Source: Gadus chalcogrammus (Eukaryota > Chordata > Actinopteri > Gadiformes > Gadidae). Taken from it: a stretch of 64,000 bases of DNA. The stretch covers positions 15,581,482 to 15,645,481 of the forward strand of contig NC_079431.1 in the NCBI RefSeq assembly GCF_026213295.1, read 5' to 3'. Both the position numbers and the translations under genes were made by a program. This document shows positions 63,266-64,000 of the stretch, in pieces. Under the pieces are notes generated by a model. The model was not told where the DNA came from. It saw only the letters and a list, made by a program, of their open reading frames with translations, and did no database searches. Position 1 is the stretch's first letter. Each line of letters begins with the position of its first letter.

Positions 63266-64000
63266 ACCCTAGCCATTAGACCAACCCGATGATCAACGTT
63301 TCAATCTGCAGATCGTTCTGTCCACAATCCCTTTGAAAGCCTTTTACAAATGTATTTTAAATGATTGGAACATTCATCGCTCGGGGGAGGGAGTGTAAAT
63401 TAATGATGGATGATCTTCAAAGAAATTCAAAACAGTTTTTATCCAAAATCCAACACTGAAACAACCCTGAAGACATGGCTATACAACAAGCTACAGGGTG
63501 TCTGGGGAGCACTTTTAACCCCTGTATGTTTACATATCCATCTGCTTTGTTTTCTTATGCTAATCTGGACATATGTGTGTTTATATCTAAGATGTGTTGT
63601 AGATCACTTGCAAATGCTGCATTTATACTCTTCTATATACATTTGTTATGTGAGATCAAATGACTGATGATTTTATTTTTATTAAATCAAATTGAAAAGA
63701 AAAGCATTTTGACTCCCGGGCAGAGTGCCACCTCTCAGTGGGGGGCCTCAAACCCTATAGGCTGTCCGGCCCCTGCCAGAGCAGAATATAAATTTCCCCC
63801 GCTGGGAGATTTACCATGCGTATCGCGGGCGCCTTGTGTCAAAACTGTTAAAATAAAGAGTGTGTGACACCGCCGCTGTCCTGACTTGTAGCACATTTGG
63901 AAGGTTTGGAATTTAGTTCAGCAGACACCGCCAATGACAAGAATGAGAGAAAAAGAGAGAGAGGGAGAAACAGAGAGAGAGAGAGAGAGAGGGAGAAAGA

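Noticed and set aside
63410..63667. Frame with TLKTWLYNKLQG, suggestive of a retroelement
   Set aside because: Too short and too diverged to assign. A chance match is as likely.

Overview
This is vertebrate, ray-finned fish (teleost) nuclear DNA. It has intron-rich genes with GT-AG junctions, many long (CA)n/(GT)n microsatellites, DIRS and L2-type retroelements, and numerous short DNA-transposon derivatives. I did not try to place it to species. I see no bacterial, viral or organellar gene, no tRNA or rRNA gene and no CRISPR array.

Three protein-coding genes are supported, in the order and orientation they have on human 1p12: tent5c (+, single coding exon, 6713-7846), gdap2 (-, 13 coding exons, 41651 down to 17557) and wdr3 (+, 26 coding exons, 43501-56264). 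tent5c and gdap2 converge; gdap2 and wdr3 diverge from a shared promoter region at about 41.7-43.5 kb. I traced every exon by hand. Reading frame is kept across all junctions, giving 377, 495 and 948 residues, against 391, 497 and 943 for the human proteins as I remember them.

Region by region: 1-5.4 kb is microsatellite-rich intergenic DNA. 5.2-11.06 kb is tent5c with promoter, intron and long 3' UTR. 11.06-15.2 kb is gene-poor. 15.2-41.7 kb is gdap2, whose last three introns carry a degenerate 5-kb DIRS retrotransposon, a Harbinger-like miniature element and a 1.2-kb inverted-repeat element packed with GATATC palindromes. 42-56.4 kb is wdr3, with an intronic hAT element and a 27-bp minisatellite. 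56.4-64 kb has no recognisable exon but several CTCF-like motifs and GC-richer islands that could be conserved regulatory DNA.

The three genes do unrelated jobs: cytoplasmic mRNA polyadenylation (tent5c), a macro/CRAL-TRIO protein (gdap2) and small-subunit rRNA processing (wdr3). They are a conserved synteny block, not a functional cluster. The most unusual material is the gdap2 3' half: three consecutive coding exons each have a mobile element within about 45 bp of a splice site, and two acceptors lie beside UG-repeat tracts. I found no new multigene system. The best candidate for something undescribed is the GATATC/ACTAGT palindrome element at 17621-18830.
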